This document shows, piece by piece, positions 1 to 8,135 of a stretch of 64,000 nucleotides of DNA; position 1 is the first letter of the stretch; every line of letters begins with the position of its first letter. The stretch lies in NCBI GenBank assembly GCA_022826925.1, contig JAJDTX010000083.1, positions 1-64,000 on the forward strand, given 5' to 3'. A program made the translations under genes and the position numbers. The DNA comes from Bryobacterales bacterium (GTDB lineage Bacteria > Acidobacteriota > Terriglobia > Bryobacterales > UBA6623). The notes beneath the pieces were generated by a model that saw only the letters and a list, made by a program, of their open reading frames with translations, made no database searches and had not been told where the DNA came from.

Positions 1-96
1 GGACCCGGACCTCGCCTAACGGGATGTGCTGCGGTCCCACTCTGCGAGTTATCGCACAACCACCGCGCGTTTGTCCAGCCCCTCTCCTAACTCCTT

Positions 97-582
97 ATGC
101 AATCCGCCCCTCGCTATCTGACATTGAAAAGCCCTGCCCACCGAGGGACGCGCCTCGATATCGAAGGCGCCAACCGCGTGGCCGTGTCCGGTCGCGTCGC
201 CTATCTCGGCGCCTTCGTACCCGACCGCGTTTCGGTCGTCGACCTGAGCAACCCGGCCGAGATCTTCCAAACCGCCAACTTGCCGGTGTGCGACATCGAC
301 GCCACCGGCATGACGATCGTGGGCAAGGCGCTGTTCGTCTCCGGCGGAGAATGCGTAGAAGCGATCGACGTTTCCGACCTGGCGCACCCGGTTTCGATCT
401 CTCAATACCGCAACGGCGATCTCTTCCCCAGCCGCGAAGTCCTACTCGAAGGCGAGCCTCGATACGACAACGGTCACGACTTGGTCTACCGCGGCGGGTA
501 TCTCTACGTCAGCGCCCAGAACGACGCGCGCTTCGGCGTGCTCAGAGTGAACGACCCGCGCGCGCTGGAGTTGACCCAATGA
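97..582 (+). CDS. LVIVD-repeat beta-propeller protein (short, possibly 5'-truncated)
   Basis: The 161-residue product has repeating segments of the LVIVD type, such as VSVVDLSNPAE and VEAIDVSDLAHPVSI, each followed by a strand with VAYLGAF- or LYVSAQN-like text. These repeats build propellers in secreted or surface proteins of unknown role. There is no signal peptide, and the reading frame is closed by a TAA at 88-90 just before the ATG, so only about three blades remain and the 5' part of a longer gene may be missing. The stop overlaps the start of the downstream sulfatase (ATGA at 579-582), so the two are probably translated together. Function is not known. The gene is likely real because its frame is coding-like, but the start is uncertain. 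Confidence 0.6.
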   Translation: MQSAPRYLTLKSPAHRGTRLDIEGANRVAVSGRVAYLGAFVPDRVSVVDLSNPAEIFQTANLPVCDIDATGMTIVGKALFVSGGECVEAIDVSDLAHPVSISQYRNGDLFPSREVLLEGEPRYDNGHDLVYRGGYLYVSAQNDARFGVLRVNDPRALELTQ

Positions 583-1988
583 GAGCCTCCTGCTTGGCGA
601 TCGCTTGGCTCCTCGCAGAAGCTTCACTGGCGCAATCCCTCGACCGCACTCCCAATTTCATCGTCATACTGGCAGACGATCTTGGGATTGGCGATATCGG
701 GGTCTACGGTGCGACCTCCCAAAAGACGCCGCGGCTCGATCGCATGGCCGCCGAGGGCTTGCGGTTCACGGACTTCTACGTGTCTTCGCCGGTGTGCTCG
801 CCGTCGCGGGCGGCCTTGCTGACCGGCTGCTATCCCGTGCGGGTCGGCATTACGGGCGTAGTGCCGTACCGCTCAAAGATCGGCATACACTCCGATGAAA
901 CGCTGCTGCCGGAAATGCTCAAGAAGAGGGGTTACCGCACAGCCTTGTTCGGCAAGTGGCATCTCGGCGATCACGAGAGCTTTTCTCCCCTGCGCCACGG
1001 ATTCGACGAGTTCTTCGGCACGCCCGCATCCAACGACATGGGGCCTGACATGGATCTCGAGGTTCGCCGCCAGGGCAAGGCGGGCATCGGCCTGAGGGAG
1101 GGGGACGAGACGATCGAGCTACACCCCGACCAATCGCTGCTGACCCGTCGCTACACCGAGCGGGCGGTGCGGTTCATTGAGAGCAACCGCAACCGGCCGT
1201 TCTTTCTATACCTCGCCTACAACATGCCCCACACCCCGATCTTTGCGAGCGATCGGTTTCGCGGTAGGAGCGGCGGAGGGCTGTACGGCGACGTCCTCGA
1301 GGAGATCGATGACTCGGTCGGGCAAGTGCTCGACGCCGTCAAGCGAGTTGGAATCGACGAGCGCACGCTGGCGGTCTTTACGTCCGACAACGGTCCCTGG
1401 CTGATCTTCGGCGACCACGGCGGTTCCCCGGGCCGGCTCAGGGGCGGGAAGAAGCAGACCTTTGACGGCGGGGTGCGCGTACCGGCGATCATCCGCTGGC
1501 CCGGGGTGATTGGAGCGGGCCGGGTGAGCTCCAACATTGTGACGGTGTTCGACTTGCTTCCCACGTTTGCCAGGCTCGCCGACGCCCCCCTGCCGCAGAA
1601 GGCTATCGACGGAATCGATCTCACCAGGCTTCTGCGAGACGAGGCCGACCCATCGCTCGCGCGGCGGCCTTTCTTCTACTACTGGAACAATGAGCTCAGA
1701 GCCGTAAGGAGCGGTCGCTGGAAATTGCAGTTCCCTCATGTCGACCATCAAACCCCCGACCCAGCTGCGACCGGATTCGGCGGCAAACGCGGGAACGTCA
1801 CGGATGTCGAGCACAGCTTGGCGCTCTACGACCTCGAGCAGGACCCGGAAGAGAGCAAGAACGTCGCCGCCGAGCATCCCAGCGTCGTCGGGCGGCTTGA
1901 GCGTCTTGCCGATCAGGCCCGCACTGAGCTCGGCGATTCGTTGACGGGAGCCGCTGGCGCGGGTCTTCGGCCGGTGGGAAGGATCTGA
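579..1988 (+). CDS. Exported sulfatase (arylsulfatase family, formylglycine type)
   Basis: This 469-residue sulfatase hydrolyses sulfate esters, probably on a glycan, outside the cytoplasm. The N-terminus (MRASCLAIAWLLAEASLAQS) is a signal peptide. The metal-binding ILADDLG lies at about residues 30-36. The CSPSR motif with Cys73 is the site turned into formylglycine, and GKWHLGDH and TSDNGPW follow as further active-site blocks. A longer frame opens upstream at 24, but the ATG at 579 gives the signal peptide and overlaps the stop of the propeller gene. The natural substrate cannot be told from the sequence. A maturation enzyme is needed, and none is in this window. The family call is secure. 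Confidence 0.93.
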   Translation: MRASCLAIAWLLAEASLAQSLDRTPNFIVILADDLGIGDIGVYGATSQKTPRLDRMAAEGLRFTDFYVSSPVCSPSRAALLTGCYPVRVGITGVVPYRSKIGIHSDETLLPEMLKKRGYRTALFGKWHLGDHESFSPLRHGFDEFFGTPASNDMGPDMDLEVRRQGKAGIGLREGDETIELHPDQSLLTRRYTERAVRFIESNRNRPFFLYLAYNMPHTPIFASDRFRGRSGGGLYGDVLEEIDDSVGQVLDAVKRVGIDERTLAVFTSDNGPWLIFGDHGGSPGRLRGGKKQTFDGGVRVPAIIRWPGVIGAGRVSSNIVTVFDLLPTFARLADAPLPQKAIDGIDLTRLLRDEADPSLARRPFFYYWNNELRAVRSGRWKLQFPHVDHQTPDPAATGFGGKRGNVTDVEHSLALYDLEQDPEESKNVAAEHPSVVGRLERLADQARTELGDSLTGAAGAGLRPVGRI

Positions 1989-2024
1989 CTTTCCCGCATT
2001 CAACCGAGCGCAAAGATGCTCCGC

Positions 2025-3485
2025 TCAACCGCCCTGGAAGCAATAGAGCGCCGCCGCGGTGCGGACGTACATGCGCCGCCCGCCTAGGGCCGGTGTAGCA
2101 TAGACGGGCTCTTCGAAGTCGTGCTGCGAAAGCGGTTTCCAATCACGGCCGGCTTCGATTACTGTTGCTGTGCCCGGCTCGCTGAACAAGTAGACGCGAC
2201 CGGCGGCCCCAATCGGTGATGCGTAGTACTTGTCGTACGCTTGCGGAAGCCGCCCTTGCGTCGCAATTCGCCCGGTCTCGGGCTCGAGAACCGAGAGAAT
2301 CCCGCCGTCCTTCACGAGGTACAGCAAGCCGTTGTAGAGCAACGGCGAAGGGACGTTCGGCAGAAACTTCTCGAGACGCCAGAGCACGGCCGGCGTGTCG
2401 GTCAGATCGCCGCGGCCCTCGCCCGGCTCGATGGCGACCAGCGCGTTGGAGGCGGTGCGCTTGGCGACCTCGAAATCCCAATCGCGACGGTCTAGAAAGC
2501 CGTCGGAGTTCAGATCAATGATCTCGAAGCGGCTCTTGGGCTCGACTGCGAGAAGCTCGGGCTCGGAGATCCTGCGGTCTGAGTCCTTGTCGGCTGCGGC
2601 GAGCATGGCGGGGAAGTCGGGAACATCCTCGTGACGCCCGCCGCCGGCCCACTCCCAGGAGTTGACGAAGATGCGGCCGGCGGCGACGATCGGCGTCGAC
2701 TTGGGCTGCCATGACAGGCCGCGAACCCACCAGAGCTTATTGCCGGTCTTCTGATCGTAGGAAGCAACGCTGTATGCCCCCGGGACAATGATCTGGGCTG
2801 GGCCGGAAGAGGTCTTGAAAACCGCCGGCGTGGAATACGAGCGGGTCGATTCGGGACGTGCAGTCCTCCAAAGCCGCTCGCCTGTGTCCTTGAAGACCGA
2901 AAGCAGATAAGAATCCGTGTCCTGGTCAGCGAGCAAGATCAGGCTGTCGCCGACGATCACAGGAGACGTGCCGTGGCCGTTTGCATTGTTGAAGGGCCCA
3001 AGCGGAAGGCGCCAGCGCTCTCGCCCGGATGGGTCGTAGGAAAGCAGCCCGAAGTCCCCGAAGAAGACGTAAACGTTTCCTTCAGCGTCGACCGCCGGGC
3101 TCGGGGAGACCGGCGAGTTCGTTGGCTGGTAGCGTTCCATCCTCGGCCGCGGAGCTTTCTGGCGCCACAGCGTAGCTCCCGACTTCTTGTCGATCGCATA
3201 GGTCCACACCACGCCGCCGGCATCCACGACTTTCTGGCGGCCCGCGTCCGTGCGGGCGCCCCCCTCGGCGGCCGTGAGGTAGATCCGGTCGCTGTGGAGG
3301 ATGGGGGAGGAGTGGCCGGGCGGGAGCGGAGAGCGCCAAACCAGAGCGCCCGGCGCGGAGAAATCGGCTGGCGGGCGGGCTCTTGCCGAAACGCCGTCTC
3401 CGTTGGCCCCGCGAAATCGGTTCCACTCTTCCGCCGAAGCCGCAGTAGCCGTCACGCAGAAAACGAGCCAAAGCAGAGCGCGCAC
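2025..3485 (-). CDS. Exported PQQ-like beta-propeller protein with an internal EF-hand pair
   Basis: The 486-residue product has BamB/PQQ-type blades, seen as WRSPLPPGHSSPILH, GATLWRQKAP, GERLWRTARP and GNKLWWVRG. Between blades, two EF-hand-like loops occur (DKDSDRRISEPEL and DLNSDGFLDRRDW), which probably bind calcium. A GTG at 3485 gives a compact signal peptide (MRALLWLVFCVTATAASA) and lies 7 nt after a TATAGT hexamer. Longer starts at 3509 or 3524 would read into the neighbouring transposase remnant. There is no cytochrome domain, and no PQQ-ligand set was recognised, so it may be a structural propeller and not an enzyme. It converges with the sulfatase gene, 36 nt away. Confidence 0.85.
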   Translation of the reverse strand: MRALLWLVFCVTATAASAEEWNRFRGANGDGVSARARPPADFSAPGALVWRSPLPPGHSSPILHSDRIYLTAAEGGARTDAGRQKVVDAGGVVWTYAIDKKSGATLWRQKAPRPRMERYQPTNSPVSPSPAVDAEGNVYVFFGDFGLLSYDPSGRERWRLPLGPFNNANGHGTSPVIVGDSLILLADQDTDSYLLSVFKDTGERLWRTARPESTRSYSTPAVFKTSSGPAQIIVPGAYSVASYDQKTGNKLWWVRGLSWQPKSTPIVAAGRIFVNSWEWAGGGRHEDVPDFPAMLAAADKDSDRRISEPELLAVEPKSRFEIIDLNSDGFLDRRDWDFEVAKRTASNALVAIEPGEGRGDLTDTPAVLWRLEKFLPNVPSPLLYNGLLYLVKDGGILSVLEPETGRIATQGRLPQAYDKYYASPIGAAGRVYLFSEPGTATVIEAGRDWKPLSQHDFEEPVYATPALGGRRMYVRTAAALYCFQGG

Positions 3486-3492
3486 TGCAAAC

Positions 3493-3498
3493 ACTATA
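3493..3498 (-). promoter_or_regulatory. -10 hexamer TATAGT immediately upstream of the propeller gene
   Basis: TATAGT on the minus strand ends 7 nt before the GTG at 3485, where transcription would start at or next to the start codon. No clear -35 is seen. It supports the GTG start and a leaderless mRNA. Confidence 0.4.
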
Positions 3499-3507
3499 GG
3501 CTCAAGC

Positions 3508-3711
3508 ATCTGGGCGCTGTTCAAGCGCGGCCATTACGGGACGCACCATCACATGAGCGCGTCGCATTTATGGCGGTACCTCACCGAGTTCGGCGGGCGG
3601 CACCATGTCCGGAACGCGGACACGGAAACGCAGATGCGGGGGCTGGCGCGAGGCATGGTCGGCCAGGTACTGATGTGGAAGATACTGGCCGTGGGCCAGG
3701 CGGCGGCCTGA
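3508..3711 (+). pseudogene. IS1595/ISXO2-type transposase, C-terminal remnant
   Basis: The plus frame reads WALFKRGHYGTHHHMSASHL and then WRYLTEFGGRHHVRNADTE, matching the end of the DDE domain of ISXO2-like transposases, where the final Glu lies near the W-x-L-FKRG segment and is followed by the HLxRYLxEF block. Only about 65 residues remain. The N-terminal zinc ribbon and most of the catalytic core are gone, and no inverted repeats could be placed. The fragment lies directly upstream of the EF-hand propeller gene, so an insertion and later deletion probably remodelled that promoter. Confidence 0.7.
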
Positions 3712-3985
3712 GTGGGCCGCTGGGTCTGGTTGGCGAGTCCCAGCAAAGACCTGGAGCGGTCGGACAGGCTTCCGCCAGAGCTGCAAATGGTGCATTTGCG
3801 GGAAGGGATGCGCAGGGGAAAGCCCACCGGCGACGATCCATTCCGGTCCTCGCAAACCTCGCGAGCACCGGGAAATACCTCAAAAAATCGTGGTATCCCT
3901 AAACCCTACATCCTGGACCTTTGAAGTCGCCAACGCCCAAATCCATGATTCCGGCACTCACGTCTGCAATTCCCTAAATTATTGT
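3712..3985. other. Intergenic region right of the transposase remnant
   Basis: No coding frame resembles a known protein here. An imperfect hairpin (GGGAAATACC at about 3870, GGTATCCC at about 3892) could be the end of the lost insertion or an old terminator. The stretch from about 3920 to 4029 is more A+T-rich and serves as the upstream region of the DUF3604 gene. Confidence 0.35.
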
Positions 3986-4017
3986 TTGACAAGCACCTAG
4001 AGACCCTGCGCTGCCGA

Positions 4018-4023
4018 TATAAT
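4018..4023 (+). promoter_or_regulatory. Consensus -10 hexamer TATAAT next to a GTG start
   Basis: A perfect TATAAT is followed by six bases and then the GTG at 4030. A TTGACA lies at 3986-3991, but the 26-nt spacing is too long for a normal sigma-70 pair. If used, the mRNA would begin at the start codon. Confidence 0.45.
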
Positions 4024-4029
4024 CGTCGC

Positions 4030-6501
4030 GTGAAACGCACTGCGGCGGCATTCCTCATCTTGCTGGTAATCGTCCTTGCCAGTTGCGGCGAACCGCCTGT
4101 GGAGACGCCGGAAGTGCGGGCAGCCGATCTGCCACCCGCCGAGGTCGCCGGCGAAATAGAATCCGAGCGTGTCTCGCCTGCCGACCAGACCGCCGACTGG
4201 CCGGCCTTGGCCGCAGCCGCCGATGGCAGCCTGTGGATGGCGTATGTGGAATGGAACGGCAGCGACGCCGACACAGTCGTCGTGCGCCGCAGAAGCCCGG
4301 AAGGCACCTGGGGCGGGCCGATCGTGCTGAGCGACGGCAACTGGGACCACTACCTGCCCGCCATTGTGGCCGTGCCGGGCGGGGCGATGGCCTTTTGGTC
4401 GGGCCGCGACGAAGGCACCTTCCAACTCTACGGAGCCAGCATCAGCGACTACTCGGAAGTCGGCAAGATAGAGACCGTCGCCGAGTCCCCTCACTCGGAC
4501 TTCCACGTCCGTGCCGCGGCCAGCCCCGACGGCGACGTCACTGTCACTTGGCAGTCGCTCCGCGATCTGCAGTCCGATGTTTACGCCCGACGCCGAACCG
4601 CCGCCGGCTGGGGGCCCGAGGTTCGCGTGTCGCCGTCCGATGCCAGCGACTGGGAACCATCGGTCGCGCTGGATTCGATGGGCCGGGCCTGGATCTCCTG
4701 GGACAGCTATCACGCCGGCAACTATGACGTGTTCCTCGCGTCTTTCGACGGCCAGAGCGTAGGCGAGCCGATCGCTATCGCTTCCGATCCGAGGGCCGAG
4801 TTCCATTCCAGCGTCACGGTGGACGCGGCAGATCGGGCTTGGATCGCTTTCGACACCGCCGGCAAGAATTGGGGCAAGGACTACTCCACTTCCAGCGCAG
4901 CCGAGGGCAGCGAAGGACTGCACGCGCGCAGGGGCCTGGGCGTTCGGGTGTTTTCCAATGGCCGCGTCTTCGAGCCGGTTTCGCAAATCGCTGACGTCCT
5001 GACCGGCAGGATGTCCCGCTATGCGGAACTGCCTACGGTTCGATTCGATGGAGGCGGCTCAGCTTGGGTCGTGTTCCGACACTGGACGATTCTGAAACCT
5101 CACGAGATGTTCCACGTGTACGCCACGCGCTTGAGCGCGGACGGCTGGACGATGCCGGTGATGCTCTCCAACAGCGCGGGGCGCAACACGCAGCGGACGG
5201 CAGTCGCGGCAGGCCAGGACGGAGCGCTGCAGCTCGCCTTCGCGAGCGACCTGCGCTCCCCAGAGAACCTGCCGAAGGACCAATTTCACGCCCTGCACTA
5301 CAACGTCTTCGCGGCTGCCTTGGAGTCTGTTGAGTCTGTCGAGCCGGAACTCTCTGAAGTTGCCGTGACGCAACCCCGAGCCGGCTTCGAACCGCGCCAG
5401 CGGGCGACCATGTCTGCCGGCGGCAAGACCTACTCGCTGCTGCTCGGAGATTGCCACAGGCACACCGACGTGCGCGGCCACAGCGCGCTCGACGGCTCGA
5501 TCGAGGACACCTACCGCTACGCGATAGACGCGGCGAAGATGGACTTCGTCGGTCCGAGCGATCACAACGAAATCTTGGGCGGGCGTTGGCCGGATTCCCT
5601 GCGGGACTACCAATGGTGGTACGCGCAGAAGATGGTCGACCTCTACACCCATGCCCCGAAGTTCTGGGGGATCTACACCTATGAGCACTCGATGGCCCGA
5701 CCCGGAGGCCACCGCAACGTCCTCTACCTCAAGCGCGGCGGTCCGCTACGGCCGATCGATCGCGAAAAGGGCCTTGAAGCGCCCGACAACACGCCCCCCG
5801 TGATGTGGAAGTGGATGGAGGACAACGCCCTGAGCCAAGACGGCCAAAAGGTCGTGGTGGTGCCACACACGTTCGCCGCCGGCCCGCTGGCCGATTGGAA
5901 CTGGGAACCGGCCCCGTTTGACTGCCTGCTCGAGATCTATCAGGGCGCGCGCGGAAGTTACGAGAAGTTCCAGACTCCCGAGGGAGAGAAGCGCGGCGGC
6001 ACCCAGGTGGACGAGCCGGGGCATTTTGCCCAAGACGCGCTCAACAAGGGACACCGCTACGGATTTGTCTCCTACAGCGACCACGGCTCGACGCATAACT
6101 CGTGGGCCGCGATTTGGGCGGAAACGCCGACGCGGGACGCGCTGTTCGACGCCATGCTGGCACGGCGGACGTTTGCCGCGAGCGACGAGATCTACGTCAA
6201 GGCATCAGCAGACGGGCACATGGTCGGGGAAGAATTCCAAGCCTCGGCATCGGATCCGCCGGAAATCCGGATCGAGATTGAGGCTCAAGACGAGATCCTG
6301 CGCGTGGATGTTGTCAAGAACGGCGAATACGTCTTCACTCAACGCCCCGGCGGCCTAAAGGCTTCGCTGACGTACAAGGATTCCGAGGCCGGGCCGGGCG
6401 CGGCGTATTACTATGTGCGCGTCTTCCAGCGAGACCCTGACAAGCCCGATGGCGACCCGGAGATCGCTTGGACTTCGCCCTTCTTCATCGACTACGAGTA
6501 G
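4030..6501 (+). CDS. DUF3604 (PHP-like) lipoprotein with N-terminal propeller-like region
   Basis: The product of about 823 residues begins with a lipoprotein signal (LLVIVLASCGEPP, lipid on the Cys), so it is exported and membrane-anchored. Residues of about 50-430 hold repeated beta-rich units with SGRDEGTFQLYGA- and ISWDSYHAGNYDVFLA-like text, resembling a sialidase or Asp-box propeller. From about residue 470 the DUF3604 domain follows, with PHP-type metal-binding blocks LLGDCHRHTDVRGHS, VGPSDHNEI, VVVPHTFAAGP and VSYSDHGSTH. DUF3604 is related to polymerase-and-histidinol-phosphatase enzymes, so a metal-dependent hydrolase is likely, substrate unknown. The GTG at 4030 was chosen over the upstream ATG at 3982 because it starts the signal peptide and follows TATAAT by 6 nt. 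Confidence 0.85.
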   Translation: MKRTAAAFLILLVIVLASCGEPPVETPEVRAADLPPAEVAGEIESERVSPADQTADWPALAAAADGSLWMAYVEWNGSDADTVVVRRRSPEGTWGGPIVLSDGNWDHYLPAIVAVPGGAMAFWSGRDEGTFQLYGASISDYSEVGKIETVAESPHSDFHVRAAASPDGDVTVTWQSLRDLQSDVYARRRTAAGWGPEVRVSPSDASDWEPSVALDSMGRAWISWDSYHAGNYDVFLASFDGQSVGEPIAIASDPRAEFHSSVTVDAADRAWIAFDTAGKNWGKDYSTSSAAEGSEGLHARRGLGVRVFSNGRVFEPVSQIADVLTGRMSRYAELPTVRFDGGGSAWVVFRHWTILKPHEMFHVYATRLSADGWTMPVMLSNSAGRNTQRTAVAAGQDGALQLAFASDLRSPENLPKDQFHALHYNVFAAALESVESVEPELSEVAVTQPRAGFEPRQRATMSAGGKTYSLLLGDCHRHTDVRGHSALDGSIEDTYRYAIDAAKMDFVGPSDHNEILGGRWPDSLRDYQWWYAQKMVDLYTHAPKFWGIYTYEHSMARPGGHRNVLYLKRGGPLRPIDREKGLEAPDNTPPVMWKWMEDNALSQDGQKVVVVPHTFAAGPLADWNWEPAPFDCLLEIYQGARGSYEKFQTPEGEKRGGTQVDEPGHFAQDALNKGHRYGFVSYSDHGSTHNSWAAIWAETPTRDALFDAMLARRTFAASDEIYVKASADGHMVGEEFQASASDPPEIRIEIEAQDEILRVDVVKNGEYVFTQRPGGLKASLTYKDSEAGPGAAYYYVRVFQRDPDKPDGDPEIAWTSPFFIDYE

Positions 6502-6531
6502 GTTCTGCCGGCACAGCGAAGAGGTAGGCTG

Positions 6532-6558
6532 GCGGGCAAGGCCGGAAACCTTGCCTGC
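6532..6558. terminator. Hairpin between convergent genes
   Basis: A 10-bp stem (GCGGGCAAGG with CCTTGCCTGC, one G-T pair) encloses a 7-nt loop between the DUF3604 gene and the convergent sulfatase. No T-tract follows, so it may act as a bidirectional, factor-assisted terminator. Confidence 0.45.
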
Positions 6559-6633
6559 GCGGACCGCTGCGGCGAAACCTCGCAGTTCGTCGCATCTCGC
6601 CGCTGCGGCCGAACCCGCCGATACGTAGCTGCC

Positions 6634-8022
6634 TCAGTTGGAAGTGAGCGTCACCGACATATCCACGATGCCGGGCGGGCGCTGGTTCTTGCCAGCTCGC
6701 TTGCCATCGCCCAAGTCCCGGCGCGCGACTTCCGCCAGGGCCTGCAAGCGTTCGACCACCTGTGGGAACTCGTCGGCGACGTTGCGCTCCTCTCCTATAT
6801 CTGTCTCCAGATCGTAGAGCTCGAGCACGGGGTTGGAATCATAGTCGGGATAGCGTCCGCCCTTCCTTGCGACGTGCAATTTCCACCGCCCGCTGCGGAC
6901 ACCGTTGAGATGAGACATGAAGTAGTAGTAATACGCGACATGCGGCGTCGGTTCGGGCTTGTCGCTCAATAGCAGGCTCTGGATGTCTTTGCCGTCGATC
7001 ACTCGATCTGACGGCACGGACGCGCCGGCCAGCGCAGCAAAGGTCGGCAGGATGTCTACCGATATCGCCAACTCGTCAGTCGCCGTTCCCGCAGGAACGC
7101 GGCCGGGCCAACGGACCACGAAGCAGACGCGGTGGCCGCCTTCCCAAGTCGTTCCCTTGCCGCCGCGCAGCGGGGCGTTGCTGGCCCCGTGCTGCACGGC
7201 GCCGCCGTTGTCCGACGTGAACACGACCATCGTGTTGTCGTCGATTCCGAGTTCGTCGAGCTTTGCGAGGATCTGCCCGGTCGACCAGTCGATCTCTTCC
7301 ACGGAATCGCCCCAAGCACCGTTCTTCGACTTGCCCGCGAACCGCTCGGAGGAGTACTGCGGCCAGTGCGGCATGGTGTGCGGCAGATACAAGAAGAACG
7401 GGCCTTCCTTGTTTTCCTCGATAAACGCCAAGGCCTCCTCGGTGTAGCGCTGGGTAATCAGCCGTTGGTCGGGCTCGTCTTCGATCACCTCTTCTCCGCG
7501 CAGCAGGGGCAGCGGGGGGTAGCGGTAAGGCTGCCTCCGCGAATCGTGGCCCATGTCATTGGAAAACGGTATTCCAAAGTACGAGTCGAACCCATGTCGG
7601 GTCGGCAGGAACGGAAGCTGGTCGCCCAAGTGCCACTTGCCCACGCAGGCCGTCTTGTAGCCCACCGCCTTCAACGCCTCGGCCAATGTGATTTCGTCAG
7701 GATTGAGACCCTCTCGGTTGCCCGGAAACAGAACCCACTGCCCTTTTTCGCTCTCATCCAGGCCAACCCGCCGGGGGTAGCTGCCGGTCATCAACGAACT
7801 GCGCGAAGGCGTGCAGACCGGCGCGGTCACATAGAAGCTGGTCAGCTTGCGCCCTTCGGCCGCCATCTTGTCCAGATTGGGGGTCCGGTGCAGCTCGGAG
7901 CCGAACGGCCCGATGTCGGCGTAGCCAAGGTCATCGACGAAGATCAGGACGAAATTCGGCTTGTCCGCGGCAGTGGCGACCGCCGAACAGCAGAGCGCGA
8001 GGGCGAGAAAGAACTTGGACAT
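6634..8022 (-). CDS. Exported sulfatase (arylsulfatase family, formylglycine type)
   Basis: This 462-residue sulfatase starts with a clear signal peptide (MSKFFLALALCCSAVATAA). The longer frame to 8139 only adds low-quality sequence, so the ATG at 8022 is preferred. FVDDLGYADIG carries the metal ligands. Cys70 in CTPSR is the formylglycine site, GKWHLGDQ and TSDNGGAVQHG are further active-site blocks, and RGGKGTTWEGGHRV is typical of the family. It should remove sulfate from an extracellular substrate. It differs from the first sulfatase of the window (CTPSR, not CSPSR), so they are probably not recent duplicates. The gene stands alone, 113 nt from the glycerate kinase gene upstream of it. 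Confidence 0.93.
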   Translation of the reverse strand: MSKFFLALALCCSAVATAADKPNFVLIFVDDLGYADIGPFGSELHRTPNLDKMAAEGRKLTSFYVTAPVCTPSRSSLMTGSYPRRVGLDESEKGQWVLFPGNREGLNPDEITLAEALKAVGYKTACVGKWHLGDQLPFLPTRHGFDSYFGIPFSNDMGHDSRRQPYRYPPLPLLRGEEVIEDEPDQRLITQRYTEEALAFIEENKEGPFFLYLPHTMPHWPQYSSERFAGKSKNGAWGDSVEEIDWSTGQILAKLDELGIDDNTMVVFTSDNGGAVQHGASNAPLRGGKGTTWEGGHRVCFVVRWPGRVPAGTATDELAISVDILPTFAALAGASVPSDRVIDGKDIQSLLLSDKPEPTPHVAYYYYFMSHLNGVRSGRWKLHVARKGGRYPDYDSNPVLELYDLETDIGEERNVADEFPQVVERLQALAEVARRDLGDGKRAGKNQRPPGIVDMSVTLTSN

Positions 8023-8135
8023 CGGAACTCTCAACACAGGTGCGCGTCGGCCCGGAAGACCAACGGGTCGCTCGCTCGTCTGCACAGCGGAGCGGACGCG
8101 GCAGCAACGCAGGCCAACATACCACAGGGAGCCGG

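Noticed and set aside
24-578. An open frame in phase with the first sulfatase extends it upstream to 24.
   Set aside because: The extension is Arg- and Pro-rich, antiphase to the LVIVD gene and lacks a signal peptide; the ATG at 579 begins a clean signal.
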